Shown here piece after piece: positions 32,442 to 41,226 of a stretch of 64,000 nucleotides of DNA. The position numbers and the translations under genes were made by a program. The first letter of the stretch is position 1; every line of letters begins with the position of its first letter. Below the pieces are notes generated by a model. The model searched no databases and was not told the origin of the DNA. It saw only the letters and a list, made by a program, of their open reading frames with translations. The DNA is from Chloroflexota bacterium (lineage in GTDB: Bacteria; Chloroflexota; Dehalococcoidia; Tepidiformales; Tepidiformaceae). The stretch is from contig JAPOQN010000005.1 of NCBI GenBank assembly GCA_026710655.1, forward strand, positions 186,001-250,000, in the 5' to 3' direction.

Positions 32442-32554
32442 GCACTGCCTCCGCACCCGCACGCTCAAGGCGCGGGGGCACTTGGTGGGCGCATCATACC
32501 GCCTTCGACAAGGCGGTGAGGGCGCCTGTAGAGGAACTTTGGCGTTTGGTTCGG

Positions 32555-33343
32555 CTAGGCCCCGGCGTGCGAGGTGATGAGGGCGGCGAGCGCCTCGGGT
32601 TCCTCGTAGTCGACCAGGTGGCCGGCGCCCTGGACGACCTCAAGGGTGGCGTTCGGGAGGGCGGCGGCGTACTGGCGCGCGCAGCTGAGGGGAACCACCT
32701 TCTCCTCGCTACCAGCCACGACCAGCGTGGGCGTCTGCACCTCGCCGAGCACGGGGGCCAGGCGGCGGTTGAACATGTAGGGCTTCCAGCTGAGGCGGGC
32801 GGTCATCTCGCGGCTGAAGTCCCAGAGCTCGCGGACCTCCGGGGCGACCTCTTCGCCAAAGATCTCCTGGAAGTGAGCTTCGTCGCGGAAGCCGGCGGTC
32901 ATGTACTCGCCGTAGCTGACGAGCATCTGGTCGAGGATCTCACCCTCATCGGGCTGCAGGCCGGCAGCGCCGACAAGCACCAGGGAGCCGATGCGGTCCT
33001 GGTTGATGGCGGCGAGTTCGGCGGCGATGAAGCCGCCGAAGCCGAGGCCGACCAGGGTGGGGCTATCGGGGGCGACACGCGTAAGGAAGTGGCTCATGAG
33101 GATGGCGATGTCACGGGCGTCGCGCGCCCACGCGGGCCGTTCGGACTGGCCGTAGCCGGGGAGGTCGGGGACGGTGACGGTGAAATTCTGGGCGAGCGCC
33201 TCGTAGAAGGGGACCCAGCCGATGTTGCCCGTGGAGTGGTGAAGGACGACCGCGGCGGGACCGCTCCCTCCCTGCAGGTAGCGAACGCTGAGGCCCGCAA
33301 CCTCGGTGGTGGATTCGGTCCAGGTCTGCTCGGCTGTCGTCAT
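32555..33343 (-). CDS. alpha/beta-hydrolase-fold protein without nucleophile serine
   Basis: A 262-residue alpha/beta-fold protein. H-H-S-T-G-N forms the oxyanion loop, D-L-P-G-Y-G-Q-S follows strand 4 and G-A-G-H-L-V-D-Y carries the usual histidine. The nucleophile elbow is G99-L-G101-F-G-G, with Gly where Ser is expected, and the acid site reads G-S-E-E-K. So classical ester hydrolysis is unlikely; it could be a lyase, cofactor-free enzyme or binding protein. A TATTAT -10 on the minus strand (33383-33378) lies upstream. It precedes the LLM gene on the same strand. Confidence 0.75.
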   Translation of the reverse strand: MTTAEQTWTESTTEVAGLSVRYLQGGSGPAAVVLHHSTGNIGWVPFYEALAQNFTVTVPDLPGYGQSERPAWARDARDIAILMSHFLTRVAPDSPTLVGLGFGGFIAAELAAINQDRIGSLVLVGAAGLQPDEGEILDQMLVSYGEYMTAGFRDEAHFQEIFGEEVAPEVRELWDFSREMTARLSWKPYMFNRRLAPVLGEVQTPTLVVAGSEEKVVPLSCARQYAAALPNATLEVVQGAGHLVDYEEPEALAALITSHAGA

Positions 33344-33440
33344 GGTGGCTCCTCGGGCGCTGGGTGCGTAGCGCCGCATAATACGCGAGCCCACCATTGA
33401 AAGGCTGCGGCCACCGCTGGCCCGGTCCGGACCGCATCTG

Positions 33441-33446
33441 TACGCT
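33441..33446 (+). promoter_or_regulatory. -10-like TACGCT, near-leaderless start
   Basis: TACGCT ends 7 bases before the ATG of the dehydrogenase gene at 33454, so transcription would start at or next to the A of the ATG. The same hexamer is the -10 of topA in this window. Confidence 0.4.
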
Positions 33447-33453
33447 CTCCCGC

Positions 33454-34458
33454 ATGTCTGAACCGTACCTGGTGGTCCATGTCGACAAGCGCCCAAACGT
33501 CTCGTTCGAGATCGAACAGAGCATCATCGAAGGCGGTGGCGGCCGGTTCGTCGCGACCAGCTCCTTGAGCGAGGACGAGTTGATCGCGAACGTGAAGGAG
33601 GCCGACGCGATCCTGGTGTCGTCGGCGCAGATCACGCGGCGGGTGGTGGAGTCGATGTCGAAGTGCAAGCTCATCATTCGCTACGGGGTGGGGCTGGACA
33701 CGCTCGATATTCCGGCGGCGACGGACCACGGGATCGTGGTGGCGCACTTCCCCGACTTCTGCCAGCCGGAGGTGGCCAACCAGGCGATGTTGCTGCTGCT
33801 GGCCTGTGCGAAGAAGCTGCCGCTGCTGGACGCAGCCGTGCGCGACGGCACGTGGCGACCGGGCCCTCTGGGGCCGATGGGGCCCATTGGGGGGGAGACG
33901 CTGGGGTTGGTGGCGCTGGGAAACATCGCGCGGGCGGTGGTGCCGCGGGCGCAGGCGTTCGGACTCAACGTGATCGCGTACGACCCCTACCTGGGCGAGG
34001 GCGTGTTCCGCGCCTACGGCGTGGAGCGGGTGGAGTCGCTGCACGAACTGCTGGGGCGCTCCGATTACGTGTCCGTGCACACGCCGCTGAATCCGGAGAC
34101 TCGCCACCTGATCGGCGAAGCGGAGCTGGCGGCGATGAAGCCGACCGCCTACCTGATCAACACGGCGCGGGGGCCGGTGGTGGACCAGGAAGCGCTGATC
34201 GCGGCGCTCGACGGGGGCCAGATCGCGGGGGCGGGACTGGACGTGTTCGAACGCGAACCGCTGGAGGCGGAGTCGCCGCTGGCCCGCATGGAGAACGTGG
34301 TGCTGATGCCGCACTCGGCCTCGTACTCGGACCAGTCGTTCGAGAGCATGCGCCGCCGGGTGGGGGAGACGGTGGTGGGGTTGATGGAGGGGCGCTGGCC
34401 ACAGTTCGTGGCGAATCCGCGGGTCCAGCCGCGCGCTTCGTTGCCCGCGAGGGACTGA
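33454..34458 (+). CDS. D-2-hydroxyacid dehydrogenase (CtBP/phosphoglycerate-dehydrogenase-like)
   Basis: A 334-residue NAD-dependent dehydrogenase. It has R-Y-G-V-G-L-D-T-L-D, a nucleotide fold L-G-L-V-A-L-G-N-I-A-R ending in D177 (A-Y-D-P-Y), and the catalytic set R239 (N-T-A-R-G-P), E268 (V-F-E-R-E-P) and H287 (M-P-H-S-A). The Asp after strand 2 indicates NAD rather than NADP. It interconverts a 2-ketoacid and D-2-hydroxyacid. There is no serine-pathway C-terminal ACT domain. The ADH gene follows 43 bases later on the same strand. Confidence 0.9.
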   Translation: MSEPYLVVHVDKRPNVSFEIEQSIIEGGGGRFVATSSLSEDELIANVKEADAILVSSAQITRRVVESMSKCKLIIRYGVGLDTLDIPAATDHGIVVAHFPDFCQPEVANQAMLLLLACAKKLPLLDAAVRDGTWRPGPLGPMGPIGGETLGLVALGNIARAVVPRAQAFGLNVIAYDPYLGEGVFRAYGVERVESLHELLGRSDYVSVHTPLNPETRHLIGEAELAAMKPTAYLINTARGPVVDQEALIAALDGGQIAGAGLDVFEREPLEAESPLARMENVVLMPHSASYSDQSFESMRRRVGETVVGLMEGRWPQFVANPRVQPRASLPARD

Positions 34459-34501
34459 CGCGCGGCGTAGAGTAGGCGCACTTTCCGCGAGGAGGGGCGC
34501 C

Positions 34502-35584
34502 ATGAAAGCCGCTGTATTCCACGGGCCGCACCAGCCACTCACGATCGAGGAAGTCGCGATCGACGATCCGGGACCGCGCGAGGTCGTCGTGAAGACGGCC
34601 GCGAGCGGCGTCTGCCACAGCGACCTGCACTTCGTGGACGGGTTCTACCCGTTCGATGCGCCGGCGATCCTCGGGCACGAGGCGGCGGGAATCGTCGAGT
34701 CGGTGGGCGAGCAGGTGACGTACGTGCAGCCGGGTGACCACGTGATCTGCTGCCTCTCGGTGTTCTGCGGGATGTGCGAGCGGTGCATGACCGGTCAGCC
34801 GTACGCCTGCGACCGCGAAGCGGTGACGCGAGGCGCGGACGAGCCGCCGAAGTACACGTGGAACGGTCAGGCGGTGGCGCAGTTCGCCAACCTCTCGAGC
34901 TATGCCGAGAAGATGCTGGTCCACGAGAACGCCGTGGTCGCCATCCGCACCGACATGCCGCTGGACGCGGCGGCGCTCATCGGCTGCGGGGTGACGACGG
35001 GGTTCGGGGCGGCGGTGAACACGGCCAAGGTAGCGCCCGGCTCAACGGTGGCGGTGTTCGGCGTGGGCGGCGTGGGGCTGGCGGCGGTGCAGGGCTCGCT
35101 GGTGGCGGGGGCGCGCATGATCATCGCCGTGGATATGGTCGAGTCGAAGCTGGCCAAGGCGCGGGAGCTGGGTGCGACGCACGTCGTGGACGCCTCTTCG
35201 GGGGACCCGGTGGAACGAATCCATGAACTGACCGGGGGCGGGGTCGACTACGCGTTCGAGGCCATCGGGCTGAAGTCGGCGGCGGAGCAGGCGTACGAGG
35301 CGCTGCGCCGCGGCGGGACGGCGACGGTGATCGGGATGATCCCGGTGGGACAGAAGGTCGAGATCGACGGGCGCTCACTGCTGAGCGAGAAGAAGCTGCA
35401 GGGCAGCTCGATGGGGTCGAACCGCTTCCGCGTGGACATGCCGCGTTACATCGACTTCTACATGCAGGGCCGGCTGAAGCTGGACGAGATGATCACCCGC
35501 CGGATGCGGCTGGAGGACGTGAACGAGGCCTTCCGCGCGATGAAGGCGGGCGAGGTCGCGCGTTCGGTGCTGATGTTCGACTAG
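34502..35584 (+). CDS. zinc-dependent alcohol dehydrogenase
   Basis: A 360-residue medium-chain dehydrogenase/reductase. Catalytic zinc ligands C38 (G-V-C-H-S-D) and H59-E60 (G-H-E-A-A-G) are present, as are the four structural-zinc cysteines C89, C92, C95, C103. The NAD fold is F-G-V-G-G-V-G and the acidic residue follows in V-D-M. It resembles class III/NDMA-dependent enzymes and oxidises an alcohol or aldehyde adduct. A TAGAGT -10 and a GAGGAGGGG ribosome-binding site precede the ATG. Confidence 0.9.
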   Translation: MKAAVFHGPHQPLTIEEVAIDDPGPREVVVKTAASGVCHSDLHFVDGFYPFDAPAILGHEAAGIVESVGEQVTYVQPGDHVICCLSVFCGMCERCMTGQPYACDREAVTRGADEPPKYTWNGQAVAQFANLSSYAEKMLVHENAVVAIRTDMPLDAAALIGCGVTTGFGAAVNTAKVAPGSTVAVFGVGGVGLAAVQGSLVAGARMIIAVDMVESKLAKARELGATHVVDASSGDPVERIHELTGGGVDYAFEAIGLKSAAEQAYEALRRGGTATVIGMIPVGQKVEIDGRSLLSEKKLQGSSMGSNRFRVDMPRYIDFYMQGRLKLDEMITRRMRLEDVNEAFRAMKAGEVARSVLMFD

Positions 35585-35590
35585 GCGGGG

Positions 35591-36301
35591 CTAGGCCTCC
35601 TCGCGGGGCCGGGTGAAGCCACCGCGGAAGCGTTCGAGGAGGCCCTCGCGGGTGAACTCCGGTGACTTGGCGTAGTCGATGATGACGCGCTCGCGGTCCT
35701 CCACCATTTGTGCGGCGGCAGGGACGTCGGCGGCAATGTCGTGGGGGATGGAGATGCAGCCGTGCAGGTCGGCGTGGAGGAGGTCGCCGGGATTGACGGT
35801 GATGCCGCCGACCGTGACGGGGCCACCGACCTCGATCTGGTGGACGTAGGCGTGGGAGACGAGCACTTCCTTCGCGAGGAACTGAAAACCGAGCTCGCGG
35901 ACTTCTTCCATGTCGCGCACACCGCCGTTCGTGACGACGCCAAGGCAGCCGAAGGCGCGGTGGATGTTGCCGTTGACCTCGCCCCAGAAGGAGCCGAGGG
36001 GAGGATCGTCCATATCTTCGATGACGACGATGCGGGGGGCGGGGATGGACTCGATGTGGTCGTACCAGGCGCCCCGCTCGACGTTGGCTTCGGGGTCCTG
36101 GTCGACGGGCACGCTGGCGCGAATCTTGCAGGTGACGGCGTAGCCGACGATGGGGTCCATCTCTGGGAAGTGGCAGCGGATGTCGGGAGTCATGGCGCCG
36201 TAGTTGCGTGCGCGCACTCCGAACGTCTCGATGGCGTTGGAGATGGCGGGGGAGGGCCAGGCGCGCAGGGCGGCGAGTTGCTCTTCGGTGAGGGGCTCCA
36301 T
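35591..36301 (-). CDS. RraA-like aldolase/dimethylmenaquinone-methyltransferase-family protein
   Basis: A 236-residue member of the RraA family: S-P-A-I-S-N-A-I-E, a central G-V-V-T-N-G-G-V-R-D motif whose Arg and Asp bind substrate and metal in HMG/OAA aldolases, and a G-D-L-L-H-A-D segment. Such proteins cleave 4-hydroxy-4-methyl-2-oxoglutarate or related acids, or are regulators in E. coli. The metal-binding Arg-Asp suggests an active aldolase or decarboxylase. The start ATG 36301 gives the family-typical N-terminus. It is convergent with the ADH gene. Confidence 0.8.
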   Translation of the reverse strand: MEPLTEEQLAALRAWPSPAISNAIETFGVRARNYGAMTPDIRCHFPEMDPIVGYAVTCKIRASVPVDQDPEANVERGAWYDHIESIPAPRIVVIEDMDDPPLGSFWGEVNGNIHRAFGCLGVVTNGGVRDMEEVRELGFQFLAKEVLVSHAYVHQIEVGGPVTVGGITVNPGDLLHADLHGCISIPHDIAADVPAAAQMVEDRERVIIDYAKSPEFTREGLLERFRGGFTRPREEA

Positions 36302-36369
36302 GGGCACGGCTCCAGTTGAAGGTGAGGCGATCCTAGGGGTGGGCGGGCGGCGGCGCCACGGGGGCCGGG

Positions 36370-37362
36370 TCAGGGGGAGGGCCGGAGTTCCTTCACGAAC
36401 CAGGGATCGCCGCGTTCGAGCGGCACGACCGTGGCGTCGAAGCGGGCCTGGATGGCGGGGCCAAGGCCCTCCGGGAGTACGACTTCGAGGGTGCGCGCAC
36501 CCAGAACGGAGCCTTCGCGGGCGGCGACGGCAATGAGGTCGGAGACGTAGGCGGCGTCGCCGGCCAGGTAGGGGTCGACGTAGAGGTCGGCCCACGCGAC
36601 CTCGGGGTCGCGCCACCTCCAGTTGGTGACCAGCACGTTGGCGGACGGTCGCCCGGAGAGCGTGATGCTCCGGCCCGAGAACGCGACATCGGTCGGGAAG
36701 TCGGACTGCTCGGGGGTCAGGGCGGGGCGCCAGAGGTAGCGCCAGCGGTAGGCGGCGGACTCGCGGTGGTCGAGCGCGAGCAGGTGCGAGGCCTCACGGT
36801 CGTAGTCGCCATCGAGAGGCGCCGCGTGGAAGGTGGGGGGTTCCATGCGATCCAAGTTCCCGACGGTCAGCCAGGCGTTGCGCCAACGCTCGGTGTAGCC
36901 GCGAGCGGCAAGGACGTCCCAGCTTCCGCCGGAACCGACGGGGCGGCACCAGAAGCGGTCGAAGCCGCGCTCGCGGGCGCGGTCCTCGCACTGGTCGAGA
37001 ACCCAGTGCTCGACTTCGGGGAGGTCGAGGTCTTCGGCGAGCTCCAGGATTTCGAGGTGGGCGTAGCGGCCGAACGGTTCGGGTTCGGTCGCGTAGAGAA
37101 CCTCGACGCTGCCGGCGATTGCCTCACCGTTGCGTTCGAGCACCCAGCAGTCCCAGCCGAGATCGCGGTATGCCTGGATGTGGCGCACGCAGAAGTGCTC
37201 GTGCATCCAGGGGCCACCCGTGCGGAACCACTCGACGGGGGAGGGGTCGCCTCCCACTTCCCGGTGGAGGGCGGTAAGGGCGGGGGCGTCGGCGGGGGTG
37301 GCGGGCCGGAGGGTGAGGCGTTGGCCGCGCCAGTCGAGGTCGGCAAACGCGGGAGGGGCCAT
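36370..37362 (-). CDS. GNAT-fold N-acetyltransferase
   Basis: A 330-residue protein whose first part shows the GNAT pattern (L-R-P-A-T-P-A-D-A-P-A-L-T-A-L-H, later A-H-L-E-I-L-E-L-A-E-D-L-D-L). A second GNAT-like half follows from about residue 180 (S-H-L-L-A-L-D-H, W-A-D-L-Y-V-D-P-Y-L-A-G). The classical Q/R-x-x-G-x-G/A acetyl-CoA loop is not obvious in either half, so acetyl-CoA binding is uncertain. The substrate is unknown. It follows the DUF6159-like membrane protein gene by 5 bases, so both may be co-transcribed. Confidence 0.65.
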   Translation of the reverse strand: MAPPAFADLDWRGQRLTLRPATPADAPALTALHREVGGDPSPVEWFRTGGPWMHEHFCVRHIQAYRDLGWDCWVLERNGEAIAGSVEVLYATEPEPFGRYAHLEILELAEDLDLPEVEHWVLDQCEDRARERGFDRFWCRPVGSGGSWDVLAARGYTERWRNAWLTVGNLDRMEPPTFHAAPLDGDYDREASHLLALDHRESAAYRWRYLWRPALTPEQSDFPTDVAFSGRSITLSGRPSANVLVTNWRWRDPEVAWADLYVDPYLAGDAAYVSDLIAVAAREGSVLGARTLEVVLPEGLGPAIQARFDATVVPLERGDPWFVKELRPSP

Positions 37363-37367
37363 GCCTC

Positions 37368-38213
37368 TTACACGATGCCCCTGAGGTTTCCGCCGGTCCG
37401 GGGTCCGTAGGCGTTCTGGAGAGCGGCGCGGTCGAAGCCGTGGGGGTCCCTGCCGATGGCGAAGTCGTAGAGGGCGGCCTTGAAGATGCCCTCAAGGGCG
37501 GTGACGGTCGCCCAGGCCAGGCCGACCAGGGGGATACCGATGGCGATTCCCAGCAGCGGGTGGACGAGCGCCAGCAGCAGGCCGGGAATGGCGGCGACGA
37601 TGATGGCGCCAATGGTGACGAGGCCGAAGCCGAAGCTGGCGGCGATCTGACGGCCCCATGTCTCGCGAAGCAGGGACGAGGAACGCCGAATCGCCTCGAT
37701 GGGACCAATCCCCTCCGCGACCAGGAGGGGGATGACGAAGAAGGTAGCGAGGCTCCAGGCGATGCCTCCCAGCCAGGAGGCAACCTGCCCGGCGATGCCA
37801 CCGCGCTCGCGGAGGGCCTGCAGGATGAGGGTGACGATGGTGGTGATGAGCGCCCACGCCAGTATCTGGGGGATGTGGGCGGAGGCGGCTTTCAGGCCAG
37901 AGGCGACGTTCGGGTCGCCGCCGCGGAGACGCTCAAGGGCGGCCGCGACCAGCGCCGAGTTGAAGAAGATGATGACAAAGGAGGAGCCGAAGGCGAGGAG
38001 GAGCGCCAGGGCCAGATCGCCCGCCGATCCCTCGCCACCCTCTTCGGCAAGGCCGAAGGCGCCGCCGAGGAGGCCTCCGGCGAAGATGGCCGCCGCCAGC
38101 ACCACGAGGGCCGCTACCGACATGATGGGAAAGAAGACGAGTTCGCGGTCGAGCATGAGCACGCGCCAGCTCATCTTCATCAACTCAAAGGTGTGGCCGA
38201 TCGTGTGGAACAT
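37368..38213 (-). CDS. integral membrane protein, DUF6159-like
   Basis: A 281-residue protein with about six membrane helices grouped in two blocks (residues 25-50 and 80-100; then 115-140, 145-165, 190-245). It starts with T-F-E-L-M-K-M-S-W-R-V-L, the usual beginning of this family, and ends in a cytoplasmic G-R-D-P-H-G-F-D. No catalytic motif is seen. I cannot assign a function. It is the first gene of a pair with the GNAT protein. Confidence 0.7.
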   Translation of the reverse strand: MFHTIGHTFELMKMSWRVLMLDRELVFFPIMSVAALVVLAAAIFAGGLLGGAFGLAEEGGEGSAGDLALALLLAFGSSFVIIFFNSALVAAALERLRGGDPNVASGLKAASAHIPQILAWALITTIVTLILQALRERGGIAGQVASWLGGIAWSLATFFVIPLLVAEGIGPIEAIRRSSSLLRETWGRQIAASFGFGLVTIGAIIVAAIPGLLLALVHPLLGIAIGIPLVGLAWATVTALEGIFKAALYDFAIGRDPHGFDRAALQNAYGPRTGGNLRGIV

Positions 38214-38267
38214 GGGCTCGCTCTCCTCCGGATGTGAAGCGTACAGGACGCCGGTGAGCAGTCAGCG

Positions 38268-38642
38268 TCAGCCGACGTGCTGGCGGAGCTCGAAGCCGTT
38301 GCCGTCGGGATCGGCGACTTCGGCGACGCGTATGGGGACGCCGCCGCCGGCCTCGTGGAGCGCTCGCAACTCGCCCCCGGCGGCCCGTAACTCCTCGACC
38401 GCTGTGTCGAGGTCGTCGACTTGCAGGTTGAGTCCAGCATGGGGCATGGGGCCCTCGGCGGAGTCCCCGGCGGGGAGAATGTGGAGGGCGAGGATGAGGC
38501 CGTCACAGTCGAATGTGTTCCAGCTGGGGGAGGCGGACCCCGGGGTGGGCGCTTCCGGCAGGCCCAGCGCGTCGCAGTAGAAGGCGCAGGCGCGGTCCAT
38601 GTCGCGCACGTAGTGGATGACCATGGGGTTGCGAACCTGCAC
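38268..38642 (-). CDS. VOC superfamily protein (glyoxalase/bleomycin-resistance-like)
   Basis: A 124-residue single-domain VOC protein: I-H-Y-V-R-D-M-D-R-A-C-A-F-Y at the start, H-A-G-L-N-L-Q-V-D-D-L in the middle and A-E-V-A-D-P-D-G-N-G-F-E-L at the end. H10, H69 region and the final E of F-E-L are candidate ligands. It would work as a dimer. The start is GTG 38642; ATG 38624 (M-V-I-H-Y-V) is an equally plausible start. It lies 14 bases after the zinc-ribbon gene. Confidence 0.75.
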   Translation of the reverse strand: MQVRNPMVIHYVRDMDRACAFYCDALGLPEAPTPGSASPSWNTFDCDGLILALHILPAGDSAEGPMPHAGLNLQVDDLDTAVEELRAAGGELRALHEAGGGVPIRVAEVADPDGNGFELRQHVG

Positions 38643-38656
38643 GGGCGATCGAACGG

Positions 38657-39013
38657 CTAGTCGCGCTGAATCCAGGTGCGGCGCACGAAGTGGGATTCGC
38701 TGACGACCGTGCTCTCGCGCTCGCGGCGGGCGAGGGCGCGGTTGGAGGCCTTATTGGCGGCGCGCTGGGCGAGCAGCTTCCCAACGATGTTCGCCGTTAT
38801 CTTCAGAGCGGTGCCGAGCACGATGGCGGTGGCGGCGCGGCGGATGGGAGTGGGGAGGGCGGGCCGGCGAACCTCGAGCGCGGCGGCGGGGCGAGCGACA
38901 GGCAAGCGATGGTCGCGGAGGAACATGCCGCAGTTGCGGCAGTAGTTATCGATGGCATCGTGGGGTTCGGCGCAGTCGGGACAGGCGAGAGTGAGGGGCG
39001 CCGCATCGACCAT
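38657..39013 (-). CDS. small zinc-ribbon protein with membrane-associated segment
   Basis: A 118-residue protein with an N-terminal zinc ribbon (C-P-D-C near residue 11 and C-R-N-C near 30). It is followed by a hydrophobic-amphipathic stretch (A-T-A-I-V-L-G-T-A-L-K-I-T-A-N-I-V-G-K-L-L) at about 62-82 that may touch the membrane, and a basic C-terminus. No function is recognised. It follows the formyltransferase gene by 8 bases in the same direction. Confidence 0.6.
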   Translation of the reverse strand: MVDAAPLTLACPDCAEPHDAIDNYCRNCGMFLRDHRLPVARPAAALEVRRPALPTPIRRAATAIVLGTALKITANIVGKLLAQRAANKASNRALARRERESTVVSESHFVRRTWIQRD

Positions 39014-39021
39014 GGCCGGGA

Positions 39022-39801
39022 TTATACGTCGCGGGAGAGGGCGGATTCGACCTCGGTGGTGAGGTCGAGGGGCCGGGCCGCGGGCACGGTCAGGCGGCCC
39101 TCCTGCAGGGCGCGCAGCGTCTCGGTCAGGAAGGGGCGCTCGCGGGCGACGCCGCGGGCGCGGATGTCGTCGTAGAGGGGGAGGGCCTCGATGTCGGCGC
39201 GGGTGGCGCCGGAGGGGACGTGGGCGGAGGGGTCGGCGGGGATGGGGAAGCGGCAGTAGCTGAGGACGGGGCCGCGGTCGAGGTCGCCGGTGACGAGGTG
39301 GTACATGCAGCCGGACTCGCGGGCGCCGCCGGCGATGAGTTGGAGGATGACCTCCTGGTAGGTCCCGGTGGGGCCGTCGGGGAGGGCGGGGTGGTCGTTG
39401 ATGATGGGGAAGCGGTCGTAAAGGGACTCCGTGGCGATGAGCATGTAGCCAAACATGACGGCGAGGTCGAAGGAGTGGCGGCCGAGGCGTTCGGCGACTT
39501 GGTCGTCGAAGGCGCGGCGCCAGGGGGGGAGGGGCTCGCCGGGGCGGGAACGGCGTCCGCCCTGCTCCTTGCGGAAGCGCACGGAGGAGAGCGTCTCGAC
39601 CGGGACACGGTGACCTTCGAGGAGGTCGAGAAGACGGTCGGTGGCCTCGAACTCACCCCGCTCGCGGTTGACGAACGCGACGGCAAGCTTGACGGGGAGG
39701 CGGGCGTCGATGGCGTCGCAGAGCGCTTCGAGAGCGCCGTAGGAACCGGGCCCGCGCCCGGTCGTGAGCCAGGCGACGCGCAGGGGCTCAGCCGGCGTCA
39801 T
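39022..39801 (-). CDS. formyltransferase-family protein (PurN-like)
   Basis: A 259-residue protein with the formyltransferase core: V-A-W-L-T-T-G-R-G-P-G near the start, I-I-N-D-H-P-A-L-P carrying the catalytic N-x-H pair, and T-G-D-L-D-R-G-P-V-L carrying the catalytic Asp. It resembles phosphoribosylglycinamide formyltransferase but lacks the exact GAR-binding loop, so another acceptor is possible. It probably uses 10-formyltetrahydrofolate. Its ATG (39801) lies 14 bases inside the end of xseB, a long overlap, indicating coupled translation. Confidence 0.75.
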   Translation of the reverse strand: MTPAEPLRVAWLTTGRGPGSYGALEALCDAIDARLPVKLAVAFVNRERGEFEATDRLLDLLEGHRVPVETLSSVRFRKEQGGRRSRPGEPLPPWRRAFDDQVAERLGRHSFDLAVMFGYMLIATESLYDRFPIINDHPALPDGPTGTYQEVILQLIAGGARESGCMYHLVTGDLDRGPVLSYCRFPIPADPSAHVPSGATRADIEALPLYDDIRARGVARERPFLTETLRALQEGRLTVPAARPLDLTTEVESALSRDV

Positions 39802-40048
39802 TGGAGGCTGCGGCCTCGTCGTAGGACTCGGGCTCCTCGCGGAAGGCGGCGCCCTCCTGGAGGTTGTCCTGGAGGCGCTGGACGCGGAGCTCAGCGTCGC
39901 CAAGGAGCTTGCGCAGTTGCTCGACGAGGGCGGCTCCCTCCTCGTAGGTGGCGATGGACTCCTCGAGGGGGATGTTGCCGGCCTCGAGCTTCCGGGCGCG
40001 CTCCTCAAGCTGGGCGACGAGCTCCTCGAAGGACTGCCGCTCGGCCAT
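39788..40048 (-). CDS. xseB: exodeoxyribonuclease VII small subunit
   Basis: An 86-residue helical protein: S-F-E-E-L-V-A-Q-L-E-E-R-A-R-K-L-E and P-L-E-E-S-I-A-T-Y-E-E-G, the XseB signature. It wraps the long helices of XseA in the ExoVII complex, which degrades single-stranded DNA into short oligonucleotides. Its ATG overlaps the stop of xseA (TGATG), and its end overlaps the formyltransferase start. An acidic C-terminal tail of 15 residues is extra. Confidence 0.9.
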   Translation of the reverse strand: MAERQSFEELVAQLEERARKLEAGNIPLEESIATYEEGAALVEQLRKLLGDAELRVQRLQDNLQEGAAFREEPESYDEAAASNDAG

Positions 40049-41226
40049 CAGTTGACCTCCGCCCAGAAGGCGCCGTCGCCGACGGAGACGGCGACGCGGT
40101 TGCCGGCCTTGACGTCGCGGACGCGGCGGACGACGCGACGCCGGCGCCCGAGGCGCTCGACGATGGCGTAGCCCCGGGCAAGGGTGGTGGCGGGGTTGAG
40201 GGCGGTGATCTGGGCGCCGACGCGGTCGAGGTCGGCGCGTTCGGCAGCGAGGCGGGTGCTGAGGATCTGGCCCATGCGGGCGCCGAGCGACTCGACCTGC
40301 TCGGCGGCGCGGGTGGGGCGGGGGGCGGCGTGGCGGAGGCCTGCGGTCAGGTTGTGGAGGCGGGCGGCGCCGGCCTCGATGCGTCCGCGGGCGGCCATGG
40401 CCATCGCGCGTTCCATCGAGGCGAGGCGGGCGGCGACCTCGGCGGCGTCGGGGGTGGCGCGCTCGGCGGCGGCGCTGGGGGTGGGGGCGCGGAGGTCGGC
40501 GGCGAGGTCGGCGAGGGAGGTATCGGTCTCGTGGCCGATGCCGGTCACGACCGGCACAGGGAATCCGAAGACGGCGCGGACGACGCCCTCGTCGTTGAAG
40601 GCGGAGAGGTCATCGGCAGCGCCACCACCGCGGACGACGAGGGCGAGGTCGAGGGCTTCGTCGGAGGCGAGGGCGCGGAGGGCGGCGCCGATGCTGGCGG
40701 GGGCCTGGTCGCCCTGCACGAGGGCGGGGGAGACGACGAGCTCGGCGAGGGGCCAGCGGCGAGCGAGGACATCGCGAACGTCCTGGATGGCGGCGCCGGA
40801 GGGGGAGGTGACGAGGCCAATGCGGCGAGGGTAGGCGGGGAGGGGACGCTTGCGGGAGGGCTCGAAGATGCCCTCCTCCTCCAGCTGCTCGCGCAGGCGC
40901 GCGAGGCGTGCGGCCTCGATGCCGACCCCCTCGGGGCGGAAGAAGTCGCAGACGAACTGGAGCTCGCCGCGCTGGGGGTAGATGGTCACGCGGCCGTGGG
41001 CGAGAACACGCTCGCCTGCGGGAACCTCGGCGCCGGGCATGTCGTCGCGGAAAAGGACGGCGCGGAGGGCGCCATCGCCGTCGCGCAGGGAGAAGTAGCG
41101 GTGGCCGAGGCGGGAGCGAGTGGCATCGGCGACTTCCCCCACGACCCAGAGATCGGAGAGCAGCTCGCTGCCCTCAAGCATGTCCTTGAGGAGGTAGACG
41201 AGCTGGGAGACGCGGATTGGGTCCAC
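40048..41226 (-). CDS. xseA: exodeoxyribonuclease VII large subunit
   Basis: A 392-residue XseA: N-terminal OB domain (L-W-V-V-G-E-V-A-D-A), central nuclease domain (P-R-R-I-G-L-V-T-S-P-S-G-A-A-I-Q-D, V-V-R-G-G-G, G-I-G-H-E-T-D-T-S-L-A-D) and a long helical C-terminus. With XseB it forms ExoVII for mismatch repair and protein-DNA adduct removal. The start is GTG 41226, overlapping the TAG stop of efp (TAGTG), so the two are coupled. Confidence 0.92.
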   Translation of the reverse strand: MDPIRVSQLVYLLKDMLEGSELLSDLWVVGEVADATRSRLGHRYFSLRDGDGALRAVLFRDDMPGAEVPAGERVLAHGRVTIYPQRGELQFVCDFFRPEGVGIEAARLARLREQLEEEGIFEPSRKRPLPAYPRRIGLVTSPSGAAIQDVRDVLARRWPLAELVVSPALVQGDQAPASIGAALRALASDEALDLALVVRGGGAADDLSAFNDEGVVRAVFGFPVPVVTGIGHETDTSLADLAADLRAPTPSAAAERATPDAAEVAARLASMERAMAMAARGRIEAGAARLHNLTAGLRHAAPRPTRAAEQVESLGARMGQILSTRLAAERADLDRVGAQITALNPATTLARGYAIVERLGRRRRVVRRVRDVKAGNRVAVSVGDGAFWAEVN

